Assembly: GCF_015689175.1 (NCBI RefSeq)
Contig: NZ_CP065047.1
Location: forward strand, 2,666,001-2,730,000
Source: Mycobacterium kubicae
GTDB taxonomy: Bacteria > Actinomycetota > Actinomycetes > Mycobacteriales > Mycobacteriaceae
Direction of reading: 5' to 3'
Length of the DNA stretch: 64,000 bases
The translations under genes were made by a program, and so were the position numbers. Of this stretch, positions 1 through 9,600 are shown one piece after another (position 1 is the first letter of the stretch; every line of letters starts with the position of its first letter). The notes under the pieces were generated by a model. It was not told the origin of the DNA, ran no database searches, and saw nothing but the letters and a program-made list of their open reading frames with translations.

Positions 1-698
1 CCGTCGCCACAATCAGGGCGCTGTGGGATTCCGGCGGCCGACTCGTGTCGCGGGATTCACCGTATTTCCCGCTGGACAATGCCGTCTTCGACCTCCCGCC
101 CTATCGAGGGAAGTGGCCAGAGATCTGGATCGCCGCGCACGGACCTCGCATGCTCGGAATCACCGGCCGCTACGCCGACGCGTGGTTTCCAGGTTTTCCG
201 CAGACTCCGCGGGAGTACGCCGAGCGGCTCGACGTCGTGCGTTCAGCCGCATCCGATGCGGGTCGCGATCCGATGGCCGTTGTCCCGGCGATCTGGCTGT
301 TCGTCAATGCCGCCCCCACCCGCGACGACGTCGCCGCAGCGCTCGACTCGGACATCGCGAAGCTCATCGCGCTCGGCCTATCCGGTGACCAGTGGCGCCG
401 CCACGGCGCCACCCATCCGCTGGGCAGTCAATTCAGCGGATCTCAGGACCTGGTTCCCCAAACAATGGACGCCGCAACCGCTTTGGCGTACGCAGCGCAG
501 GTACCGCCGTCGCTGTTGCGTGAGGCCGCTCTGACGGGCACTGTTGACGACGTCGTCGACCAGGCCGCGGTATGGCGGGACCACGGAGCCAGCTACCTGG
601 TGGTGTGCAACGTCGGTTACCTTCAGCCGAGCCTGCGGAAGGGCCTGGCGTCGACCGGCGCGTTTCTGAAGGTAGTTCGTCGGCTGCGCAGCCTGTGA
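1..698 (+). CDS. F420-dependent LLM-class reductase resembling phthiodiolone dimycocerosate ketoreductase (5' end outside window)
   Basis: The frame is open from the left edge (first full codon at base 3), so about 232 C-terminal codons are visible. The protein belongs to the luciferase-like, F420-using oxidoreductases. Segments such as PPYRGKWPEIWIAAHGPRML, ASDAGRDPM and the late QTMD and WRDHG motifs closely resemble, from memory, the M. tuberculosis ketoreductase Rv2951c, which reduces phthiodiolone to phthiotriol during PDIM and phenolic glycolipid synthesis. The Met-like GTG at 45 is not a real start, because homologous sequence continues upstream of it. The gene converges with the Eis-like gene 14 bp downstream. 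No other PDIM gene is visible in the window, so this may be a paralogue with a different lipid ketone substrate. The family call is firm; the exact substrate is inferred. Confidence 0.8.
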   Translation, partial: VATIRALWDSGGRLVSRDSPYFPLDNAVFDLPPYRGKWPEIWIAAHGPRMLGITGRYADAWFPGFPQTPREYAERLDVVRSAASDAGRDPMAVVPAIWLFVNAAPTRDDVAAALDSDIAKLIALGLSGDQWRRHGATHPLGSQFSGSQDLVPQTMDAATALAYAAQVPPSLLREAALTGTVDDVVDQAAVWRDHGASYLVVCNVGYLQPSLRKGLASTGAFLKVVRRLRSL

Positions 699-712
699 GC
701 TGGGGGCGTGCC

Positions 713-1957
713 TCAGAAAAGGGTGCCGCAGTAGGGTGCGCGTTCGGTGTTGCAGGCGGCATCCAGCTGCCGTAGCGCACCGCTGCGCAGTTCGGTGATG
801 CGGCTGGCTCGATGCAGCTCCACTGCTCGATGCGCCCCCATGTAGATCGTTCCCAGATCAGCCAGACCGATCGTGATGTCTGGGGGACCGTCGTGGGGAG
901 TGCATGTCCCGACACCATCGCGGGTTTGGAGACGGAATACCCCTCCGGCCACGCCGAGCGGATCTGTCACTTCCAGCACGACGTCGATATCGGCCCAGTA
1001 TTCACGCGCGCTGAGCACCTCGGGCACATTCATGATGCGCATCCACAGGAAATCGCTCAGGCCCGTCGTTTGAGTCGCAAGCGGATCCTTGAGTTTGAGG
1101 GGGAGCGGATCATCGACCGGGACTTCAATCACAATGTTGTCGAACATCTTCAATCCCATCAGGGCAGCAAGCAATTCGGTATGTGCTTCGTCTGTGATCG
1201 GGCAGAAGTCTTGAATGATCGCGTCACCGAAAGGACGCCGAAACGAGTGCGGCGACGCTCCCGTCACCCGGTAGGTCAAGAAGCCGTCCGGGTGGATGAT
1301 GAAATTCAGCGCTGATGCATTGTCGCGCTGACTGACCCGGTCCTCCAAGTAGTCGTCCCACCACCCGCTTTGCCGGCTCAGCGCCCCATGGGTTACGGCA
1401 CACCATCGCTCGTAGATATCCGGTAGATGGCGCCTCGCCTGGGAAGCGTCGACCTCACGCGCCCGAGTCCGGCCGGGTTTGGTTCGTAGTTCGGTGAATC
1501 GTGGCTCGAGGTTGTAGGTGCGGGAGTAACTGGCCACGCCGGCGCCCAGGATTTCGTACACCGTTGGCTGGGTCGGAACGCCACAGAGGATGGAATAGCC
1601 GCGGTCCATCAGGATGCCGAAGCCCCGGATGCTGAGCTGCTGCCAGACTCCCCGCCCTTGATGCGTGGCCGCGACCGCGATCATGGCCAGCCACCCGGCT
1701 TCGAGACTGGCGCCACCAGGCACGGTGAGCCGCAGCCGGTAGTAGAGGGAAGTTCCGACTAGGAACGGCTCCTGCGGGTCAGTGACATCCTCGGCGACCA
1801 GGATGTCCTCGAGGTTGACCCGGCGTTTCCAAGCTTCGACGTCGGGCGCCTCCACCGAAACTCCGTACGCGCGAGCCTGGTTCTCGTAGACCGCCTGCCA
1901 ATCCTCTTCCGTCGCGAACCTGATCCTGAGGGATTCGTCCGTTGTGTTCATCCTCAT
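713..1957 (-). CDS. Eis-like GNAT N-acetyltransferase with SCP2-type C-terminal domain
   Basis: A 414-residue protein, close to the roughly 400 of Eis (enhanced intracellular survival), whose members acetylate several amines of aminoglycosides and host proteins. The N-terminal GNAT domain has the acetyl-CoA loop THQGRGV (about residues 98-104). A second GNAT-like half and an SCP2-like C-terminal domain follow. The chain ends in Phe, as in Eis, where the terminal carboxylate acts as catalytic base (family knowledge). Two in-frame ATGs lie at 1957 and 1951 and neither has a strong Shine-Dalgarno sequence. It is divergent from the MmpL gene at 2297. Whether it is Eis itself or one of the Eis paralogues of environmental mycobacteria cannot be decided here. 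Confidence 0.85.
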   Translation of the reverse strand: MRMNTTDESLRIRFATEEDWQAVYENQARAYGVSVEAPDVEAWKRRVNLEDILVAEDVTDPQEPFLVGTSLYYRLRLTVPGGASLEAGWLAMIAVAATHQGRGVWQQLSIRGFGILMDRGYSILCGVPTQPTVYEILGAGVASYSRTYNLEPRFTELRTKPGRTRAREVDASQARRHLPDIYERWCAVTHGALSRQSGWWDDYLEDRVSQRDNASALNFIIHPDGFLTYRVTGASPHSFRRPFGDAIIQDFCPITDEAHTELLAALMGLKMFDNIVIEVPVDDPLPLKLKDPLATQTTGLSDFLWMRIMNVPEVLSAREYWADIDVVLEVTDPLGVAGGVFRLQTRDGVGTCTPHDGPPDITIGLADLGTIYMGAHRAVELHRASRITELRSGALRQLDAACNTERAPYCGTLF

Positions 1958-2296
1958 CCAATTCGATAGTGGCTCAGTTGAACCGGCGCCTCCACCGATC
2001 CCACATCGCTGGTCATTGAGGTGTCGCTCGGAATCGGTACCCGAGTGTTGGACCGCGAAACGAAGCTACACTTGCCCGTCGGTGAACATGGGCGAGGGTG
2101 GTCACCGGCAGAAGTTGAGTAAGCAGCACTCAGCTTGACCCGGTATTCGTCGACGCCGCTCAAGATCCGGCTCCTGCAATGATCGAGGGAATGCATAACC
2201 GGCCATCGGACTTATGCAACATCAGTGGTGTGGGCGGTCAGACCTTCCTGGGTGTAGCGAGTGCGGCTCAGGAACTTACAGCGGAAGGAAGTCGAG
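1958..2296. other. Divergent intergenic region between Eis-like and MmpL genes
   Basis: About 340 bp with no convincing gene. It must carry both outward promoters. A short imperfect inverted repeat (CTCGG...CCGAG, around 2029-2047) is the only symmetry I noticed and is too weak to call an operator. The ribosome binding site of the downstream MmpL gene (GGAAGG) lies at its right end. Confidence 0.4.
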
Positions 2297-4654
2297 ATGC
2301 TGCACGGAATCACTCGACTTGCTATCGCCGCGCCACGACGGATCATCGTACTTGCCGTCTTCATTGCGCTGGCCGCGGCGATTTTCGGCGTTCCGGTAAT
2401 CAACAGCCTCTCGCCCGGCGGCTTTCAAGACCCCACCTCCGAGTCTGCGCAGGCGACCATCCTGCTGAGGGAGAAGTTTCAGCAGACCGATCAGAAAATG
2501 ATCATCTTGGTCACCGCACCCGCCGGTGCCCGCAGCGATCAAGCCCGTCGGGTCGCCACCGATATCGTCGACCAGCTGAAGAAGTCACCGTGGGTCTTCG
2601 ATGTGTCCTCGGCGTGGACCTCTCCGCCGCAGGCCGCTGCCCGGCTCATCAGCAAGGACAACAAATCCGGGTTGATTGTGGCCAACCTCAGGGGCGGAGA
2701 AAACAATGCGCAGAAGTACGCCAACACACTTTCCCAGCAACTGGTGCACGACCGCGACGGCGTCATCGTGCGCGCCGGCGGCATGGCGGTGGCCTATAAC
2801 CAGGTGAACCAGCAGAACCAGCGCGATCTGGTGGTGATGGAATCGATCGCCATTCCGCTGAGCTTCGCGGTACTGGTGTGGGTGTTCGGCGGTCTGGTCG
2901 CGGCGACGCTGCCCATCGTGTTCGGCGGGCTGGCCATCGTTGGCACCTTGTCGGTCTTGCGACTCATCAGCTTCACCACGGACGTGTCGACGTACGCGCT
3001 GGACCTAAGCGTGGCAATGGGTCTCGCCCTGGCGATCGATTACACCTTGTTGATCATCAGCCGTTACCGCGAAGAGCTGGCCGAATGCGGTGACCGAGAT
3101 CAGGCCCTGTTCCGAACCATGGCCACCGCAGGCCGAACCGTGTTGTTCTCTGCGACCACCGTCGCCTTGTCGATGGCGGTGCTGATGGTGTTCCCCATGT
3201 ACTTCTTGAAGTCGTCCGCCTACACCGTTGTGGCTACCGCGGCCATCGTGGCGATTACCGCCATCGTCATCACCCCGGCGGTGATCGTAATGCTGGGGCC
3301 GCGTCTGGACGCGGTGGATGTGCGCCCACTCGCGCGCCGGGTGTTCTGGGGGCAGAGCACCCCTAACCGCGTGAGCAAACCGGTCCACGACATGTTCTGG
3401 TACCGGTCGACCCAATTCGTCTTGCGCCATGCCCTGCCGGTCGGTTTGGCTGTGGTGGCGTTGCTCCTGCTGTTGGGGCTGCCCTTCCTCGGAGTGAAGT
3501 GGGGCTTCCCCGACGAGCGTGTGCTGCCCGAAACAACGTCGGCGCGCCAAGTCGCCGATGCGTTGGAACACGATTTCGTCGACGACCTGGGTATGGCGGT
3601 GTTCGCGGTCGTTCCCGATGCCCGGGGCGTGAGCCCCGCCGATCTCGAGCGCTACGCTGCCGAGCTGTCTCGGGTGCCGGACGTGTCGGCGGTGACCGCA
3701 CCGACCGCGACATTCGTCGCCGGGCAGCGCGCGGGCCCGCCCGCCGCACCTACCGGCCTGGCCAATGGCAGCGCGTTTTTGACCGTGACCAGCACCGCGC
3801 CGCTGTTCTCCGAGGCTTCGGCCGCCCAGCTCGACCGGTTACACCAGGTACCCCGACCGGCGGGACGGTCCGTGGAGATGGCGGGGTTGGCGCAGACCAA
3901 CCGCGACAGCGTCGACGCCATCACCACGCGGTTGCCTACGGTGCTCGGATTGATCGCACTCATCACCTTCGCTCTGTTGTTCGTGCTCACCGGGAGCGTG
4001 GTGCTGCCGCTGCAAGCGCTCGTGTGCAACGTGTTGTCGTTGACCGCGGCATTCGGTGCGATGGTGTGGATCTTCCAGGATGGGCACCTGGGCGCGTTGG
4101 GGACCACCCCTACCTCGACGTTGAACGCCAACATTCCAATGCTGCTGTTCTGCATCGCTTTCGGGCTCTCCATGGATTACGAGGTCTTCATCGTCTCGCG
4201 GATTCGTGAGTACTGGCTGGCCGCCAAGGCCGACCACGGCAACGCATCGAGCCCAGCGAACCTGCGCGCCGCGAACGACGAAAGTACGGCCCTGGGTTTG
4301 GCAGGCATTGGGCGGGTTGTCACCGCAGCCGCATTGGTGATGTCGATCTCCTTTGCCGCGCTGATTCCAGCGCAGGTGTCATTCATGCGAATGCTGGGAC
4401 TTGGCTTGACGCTCGCCGTGCTGGTCGACGCCACTCTGGTGCGCATGGTCCTGGTTCCGGCCTTCATTCACGTGCTGGGTCCGTGGAGTTGGTGGGCACC
4501 CAAACCGCTGGCCTGGCTGCATGAACGAGAACGGTTGGTGACCGGTGAAGGCGCCGCGGCTGCGGTAGGTCGCCAGCGATGGGCGGCCGACGCGGCCCCA
4601 CTGACGCCCGATCTCGACGAGCAGCGAGCATCCTCGGTATCCGATGCCAGTTAG
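2297..4654 (+). CDS. MmpL-family RND transporter (MmpL13-like)
   Basis: A 785-residue inner-membrane RND exporter. The ATG at 2297 is chosen because GGAAGG lies about 8 bp upstream and the protein then begins MLHGITRLAI, a typical MmpL N-terminus of one short helix before TM1. The layout is TM1, a periplasmic porter loop, a block of five TMs that includes the LAIDYTLLIISRYREEL proton-relay segment, a second outer loop, and a second TM block with SMDYEVFIVSRIREY. Both relay segments keep the Asp-Tyr pair typical of MmpLs. It resembles M. tuberculosis MmpL13, which is split into two genes there, whereas here it is one uninterrupted frame. The cargo is unknown. It stands alone, with no MmpS partner beside it. 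Confidence 0.88.
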   Translation: MLHGITRLAIAAPRRIIVLAVFIALAAAIFGVPVINSLSPGGFQDPTSESAQATILLREKFQQTDQKMIILVTAPAGARSDQARRVATDIVDQLKKSPWVFDVSSAWTSPPQAAARLISKDNKSGLIVANLRGGENNAQKYANTLSQQLVHDRDGVIVRAGGMAVAYNQVNQQNQRDLVVMESIAIPLSFAVLVWVFGGLVAATLPIVFGGLAIVGTLSVLRLISFTTDVSTYALDLSVAMGLALAIDYTLLIISRYREELAECGDRDQALFRTMATAGRTVLFSATTVALSMAVLMVFPMYFLKSSAYTVVATAAIVAITAIVITPAVIVMLGPRLDAVDVRPLARRVFWGQSTPNRVSKPVHDMFWYRSTQFVLRHALPVGLAVVALLLLLGLPFLGVKWGFPDERVLPETTSARQVADALEHDFVDDLGMAVFAVVPDARGVSPADLERYAAELSRVPDVSAVTAPTATFVAGQRAGPPAAPTGLANGSAFLTVTSTAPLFSEASAAQLDRLHQVPRPAGRSVEMAGLAQTNRDSVDAITTRLPTVLGLIALITFALLFVLTGSVVLPLQALVCNVLSLTAAFGAMVWIFQDGHLGALGTTPTSTLNANIPMLLFCIAFGLSMDYEVFIVSRIREYWLAAKADHGNASSPANLRAANDESTALGLAGIGRVVTAAALVMSISFAALIPAQVSFMRMLGLGLTLAVLVDATLVRMVLVPAFIHVLGPWSWWAPKPLAWLHERERLVTGEGAAAAVGRQRWAADAAPLTPDLDEQRASSVSDAS

Positions 4655-4693
4655 CCGGTGCGCACTCCCGGACCCCCGAGGCGATCGAGCCAA

Positions 4694-5593
4694 CTAGGCA
4701 GGTTGGTTCACAGCCCCATCGAGTTCCTCGGCGCGATCGCGTGCCGCGCCGGCCTCAACACGCGCCAGCTCGAAGATTGCCCCCGTCATCACCACCGCCG
4801 CTACGGCTAGGGCGACAATGCCGGCGCGACCCGTATCGAGCGTTTCGCCGAGGACCACGACACCCAGCACTGCCGCCACGATCGGCTGCATCACCTGCAG
4901 TGTCGGCATCGATGCCGTCAGGGGGCCGGCGCGGAACGCCGCCTGCCCCCATACGAATCCGCCCAGTGCGACGAGTAACCAGGCATACAACTCGGGGGTG
5001 CGGGCCACTACCCATCCGCCTTCTCCGAGCCGATGGACGACCTCCTTGGTCAAGACGGCGAAGACCCCCCACAGCGAACCCGCCACGAAGGCGAACAGCA
5101 CCGCGGCCAGCACACCGCCGAAGATTCCCGCCGCGACGACGCATCCAATGAGCAAGGGTGCCAACACCGCGGCCACAACCGCCCAGCTCTGAAGCGATGC
5201 GCTCGAGTTACCGGCTTGGGGCTTGCCTACCGTCACGATCACGATCACCGCCGCGGTCAACAGACCGGCCCAGATCCACTCTCGGCCGCTCACGCCTCGC
5301 CGCGACAACCGCGCATTGACCGGCAGGGCAAAAAGCAGCGAAAGCATCAACAACGGTTGCACCAGCAGCACTGAACCCAGGCCCAGCGCCGCCGCCTGCA
5401 ACCCGATGCTCGAAACCAGCAACACGGCACCCAGGAGCCACCACTTATCCCGTAGGAGTTTGAGCACCATCGCGATATGGCCGACCGACCTGTCGGTGAA
5501 CCGGTGCGCCACATGCTGCTGGAGAACGTCTCCCATACCGACGCACAGCGCAGAACCCAACGCGAGCAGAACGGCGATATGTAGCTTGGCCAT
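4694..5593 (-). CDS. DMT-superfamily (EamA-type) transporter
   Basis: A 299-residue very hydrophobic protein with about ten predicted transmembrane helices in two halves, the usual DMT/EamA arrangement, and a short charged C-terminal tail. The sequence PTLQVMQPIVAAVLGVVVLGE near residues 230-250 is typical of the helix 8-9 region of these exporters. Members export metabolites or drugs; the substrate cannot be told here. It converges with the MmpL gene, with 39 bp between the stops and no obvious terminator. Upstream lies a 1.1 kb stretch before the PAT locus. Confidence 0.75.
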   Translation of the reverse strand: MAKLHIAVLLALGSALCVGMGDVLQQHVAHRFTDRSVGHIAMVLKLLRDKWWLLGAVLLVSSIGLQAAALGLGSVLLVQPLLMLSLLFALPVNARLSRRGVSGREWIWAGLLTAAVIVIVTVGKPQAGNSSASLQSWAVVAAVLAPLLIGCVVAAGIFGGVLAAVLFAFVAGSLWGVFAVLTKEVVHRLGEGGWVVARTPELYAWLLVALGGFVWGQAAFRAGPLTASMPTLQVMQPIVAAVLGVVVLGETLDTGRAGIVALAVAAVVMTGAIFELARVEAGAARDRAEELDGAVNQPA

Positions 5594-6685
5594 GAGTGTT
5601 GTCTCCGTCGACGTCGTAGGCCCGTTCAGGAATCGACTTCCCTAATACCATCCTGGGCAACACTTCTATCAAACTCGACCGTCCGCAGGCCTTGCCGCAT
5701 CGAGCGGCCCAGCGCTTCCACCCGAAAGGATTCAGCGTCCGTCGGTTTTGCGGTGAAGGAACCCGACCAGTCAGCGACTGCTGAGATCCTCCCGGTCGTG
5801 CACCTACCCGCCAGCACCGATAGTAGAGCCGCCGCATCTGCGGCGTCTGGCGGAGCGCACGACACAGCGACAACGACAATCGCGATATGGCCATTCCTGG
5901 CTAAGCGACGCGGAGACCGGCGTCGGACTGCGTGCCCGCCCGCTGCAGCAACCGCCAGCAACCCGACTAAACACCGCCCGGGGCAGCCGCAACCGAACCT
6001 ATCCACGCCGTCGGGTGTAGTCCGGGCGGGACGGCGCGAACCGAGCCGGACGCGCCGATCGCCGATCGGCAACCGTCAACGGCGCAAGTTCGGTTCGGGG
6101 CCGCCCAGCGGCGCGACCGCGGCGGCGCCATCCTGGGCACCCCACAGCAAAGTCGCTCTTCTCGAGCAAGCAAAATCTATAAGAGGCAACGGGATTCGAG
6201 GAGTCACGCGAACTCGGAGGCGAAGCGCGGACGTGGTGGCGATAACGGGTAATGCGCGATCCGGCTGGATCCCGTTTGCTCAGAACGGAATTCGCGGGTG
6301 CAGCCTCGGCACGTGTTGTCTGTGCGCCCGTTGCTCGAGCGAATCCTGATGAACCTTCGGGGCCGTGTTCTCCTCGCCAGGCAGCACCGGGATGATCGCT
6401 GCAAATCTCCTGTCTCGCAAGAGTTCCTGGCTGTGCGTTGACTGTAGGTTGTCGACTCGAAGAAGTGGCCACTGTGTCGTTGCTCACTCCGCTCTATTAA
6501 TCCCCTGAAAGCCGCTGTCGGAGGGCACACCCGTGCCATTTTGTCGTTAGGCTGACGTTTGCAACTGACTGATGCCAAGCCCGGATGCACTCTGAGGGCC
6601 GGCGTGACTACGCGAAGCGCCTTCTCGCATCGAAACTTTCATCGTCTGCTGTATGTCTAAGGGTCGACTGAAGAAGGACTCAATA
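5594..6685. other. Long non-coding stretch upstream of the PAT locus
   Basis: About 1.1 kb without a gene I can support. Short frames exist on both strands (for example 5626-6072 on the minus strand), but none has a ribosome binding site with a recognisable protein, and the composition looks like G+C-rich noise. It is the only place for the promoter of the PAT operon, which reads rightward from 6686, and for the promoter of the DMT gene, which reads leftward. It may also hold decayed gene remains. Confidence 0.5.
6430..6447 (+). promoter_or_regulatory. Possible PhoP-like direct repeat upstream of the PAT PKS
   Basis: GCTGTGC-gttg-ACTGTAG has the 7-4-7 spacing of the mycobacterial PhoP box (GCTGTGA-N4-GCTGTGA on this strand). 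The first half matches 6 of 7 bases and the second 4 of 7. It lies about 240 bp before the PKS start. PhoPR is known to activate PAT and sulfolipid genes in M. tuberculosis, so the position is sensible, but the second half is poor and a chance match is quite possible. Confidence 0.25.
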
Positions 6686-9600
6686 TTGCGCTCCGCAACC
6701 GCCACACCCGTTGCTGTCATTGGAATGGCCTGCCGACTTCCCGGGGGCATCGATTCTCCGCAACGATTGTGAGAGGCGCTGATTCGTGGTGACGACTTAG
6801 TAGGTGAGATTCCCGCCGCCCGCTGGGACGCGGACTTGTACTACGACCCGGAGCCCGGCGTACCGGGCCGGTCGGTGTCACGGTGGGGTGCCTTTCTCGA
6901 CGACGTCGGCGGCTTCGACTGCGATTTCTTCGGGATGACCGAACGTGAAGCCACCGCGATCGACCCACAGCATCGCCTGTTGCTGGAAACATCATGGGAC
7001 GCCATCGAACATGCGGGCATTGACCCATCGGCGCTGGTGCAGTCGGAGACCGGTGTCTTTGTGGGACTGACTCATGGCGACTACGAGTTGCTGTCCGCCG
7101 ACACCGGCGCCGCCGAGGGCCCGTACGGATTCACCGGTACTTCCAATAGTTTCGCCTCCGGCCGAGTGTCCTACACCCTGGGCCTCAATGGCCCAGCGGT
7201 CACCGTGGACACTGCGTGTTCCTCTGGATTGATGGCCATCCATCAGGCTTGCCGCAGCCTGGACGACGGTGAAAGCGAATTAGCGCTCGCCGGTGGTGTG
7301 TCGGTGACACTGGAACCACACAAGTCGGTTTCCGGTTCGCTGCAGGGCATGTTGTCGCCCACCGGACGCTGTCACTCTTTCGACGCCGCCGCGGATGGAT
7401 TCGTATCCGGCGAGGGTTGCGTCGTACTGCTGCTGAAGCGGTTGCCGGACGCGCTGCGCGACGACGACCGGATCCTCGCGGTGGTACGCGGAACCGCAGC
7501 CAATCAGGATGGGCGCACCGTCAACATTGCGGCGCCGTCCGAAAGCGCGCAAGTTGCGGTCTACAAGAAGGCATTAGGCGCCGCCGGCGTCAACCCCGCC
7601 ACCATCGGCATGGTCGAAGCGCACGGCACCGGCACCCCGGTCGGGGACCCCATCGAATACGCCAGCCTCGCCGCTGTTTACGGGACCGAAGGCCCCTGCG
7701 CGCTGGCGTCGGTCAAGACGAACTTCGGCCATACCCAGTCGACATCGGGACCGTTGGGCATGGTGAAGGCCATCCTGGCGCTGCAACACGGTGTGGTTCC
7801 GCAGAACCTGCACTTCACTCGGCTGCCCGACGCCATCAGTGCAATCAGCACCGGCCTGTTCGTGCCGCCGGAGAACACCCCGTGGCCCACCGATGGGAAT
7901 CAGCCGCGGCGCGCGGCGGTGTCCTCGTACGGTCTGTCCGGCACAAACGTGCACGCCATCCTCGAACAAGGACCTGACGAGACCGCCCCGGCAGCGCCGC
8001 CAGCACACTCCGACGCTCCACTGCCATTTCCACTGTCGGCCACCTCGGTCGAACAATTGCAGAAGACTGCCGCCCGGCTGGCCGACTGGGTCGCCGAGCT
8101 CGACACCACGTCGACGCGCATTGCCCTTCGCGACGTGGGCTACACGCTGGCATGTCGCCGCGCTCATCGACCGGTGCGAACTGTGTTGTTCGCCAACGAC
8201 TTCGACGACCTGCATAAATCCCTACGAGAAGTCGCCGGCAGCAACCTTTTATTCGAACCGGCCGTCGGGCAAGATGACCGGGGACCGGTATGGGTGTTTT
8301 CCGGGCAAGGGTCTCAGTGGGCCGCGATGGGTGCGCAGTTGCTGGCCGCGGAACCTGTCTTCGCCGAGACCATTGCGCGGATGGAACCCGTGATCCGTGC
8401 TGAGTCGGGATTCTCGGTGACGCAGGCGCTTACGGCGCCGGAAACGGTGACGGGTATCGGCCGCGTCCAGCCCACTATCTTCGCCCTGCAGGTGGCCTTG
8501 GCTGAGGCGCTGAAGTCCCATGGTGTGCGCCCCGGCGCCGTAATCGGGCATTCGCTCGGCGAAGCCGCGGCGGCCGTTGTGGCCGGCGGTCTGTCGCTCG
8601 AGGACGGCCTCCGCGTCATTTGCCGCCGGTCGCGACTGATGACCCGGATCGCAGGCAGTGGCGCCATGGCGTCGGTGGAACTCCCCGGCCAACAGGTACT
8701 TTCCGAACTTTCCATCCGGGGCGTATCCGATGTGGCCCTATCGGTGGTCGCCTCACCCACGTCGACGGTCGTCGGCGGTGACGCGGACACAATCCGTGAT
8801 CTGGTCACCACCTGGCAGGAACAAGACGTAATGGCACGCGAGGTGGCTGTGGATGTCGCTTCGCATTCGCCCCAGGTCGAGCCGATCCTGGAGGAGCTCG
8901 TCGAAGCCCTCGCCGATCTGGCGCCGATGCGACCCGAAGTGCCGTACTACTCGGCCACCCTGTGGAATCCGCGCGAACAGCCGTCGTTCAACGGAGATTA
9001 CTGGGCGGAAAACCTTCGTTACACCGTGCGATTCGCGGCCGCCGTGCAAGCGGCGCTCAAAGACGGGTTCCGCGTTTTCGGTGAGTTGTCGCCGCATCCG
9101 CTGCTCACCCACGCTGTTGAGCAGAACGCCGCCAGCCTCGACATGCCGATCACGGCGTTGGCCGCCATGCGTCGGGAACAACACTTGCCCTACGGGTTAC
9201 GAGGTTTCGCCGGTGACGTGCACAGCGCGGGTGCCGTAGTGGATTTCTCGGTTGTCTACCCCGGCGGACGTTTGGTCGATGCTCCCCTTCCTACCTGGAC
9301 CCACCGGGAACTGATGCTCAGTCGCGAGTCAGCCGATCAACCCGCGCACGGTGCCGCAGTGCAATCGGTGCACCCACTGCTCGGCGCCCATGTGCACCTG
9401 CACGAGGAACCCGAACGCCACGTTTGGCAGGCCGACGTGGGAATTGCAGCTCACCCATGGCTGGGTGATCACCAAATCCACAACGTGGCAGTGTTGCCCG
9501 GCGCCGCGTACTGCGAGATGGCACTGGCCGCTGCACGCGCCACCGCGGGTGAGAAATCGGAGGTACGCGACGTCAAGTTCGAGCAGACGCTGCTGCTCGA

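Noticed and set aside
5626..6072. Minus-strand frame of 148 codons in the gap before the PKS
   Set aside because: No homology that I recognise, no ribosome binding site, and a Cys/Arg-rich composition typical of non-coding G+C-rich DNA.
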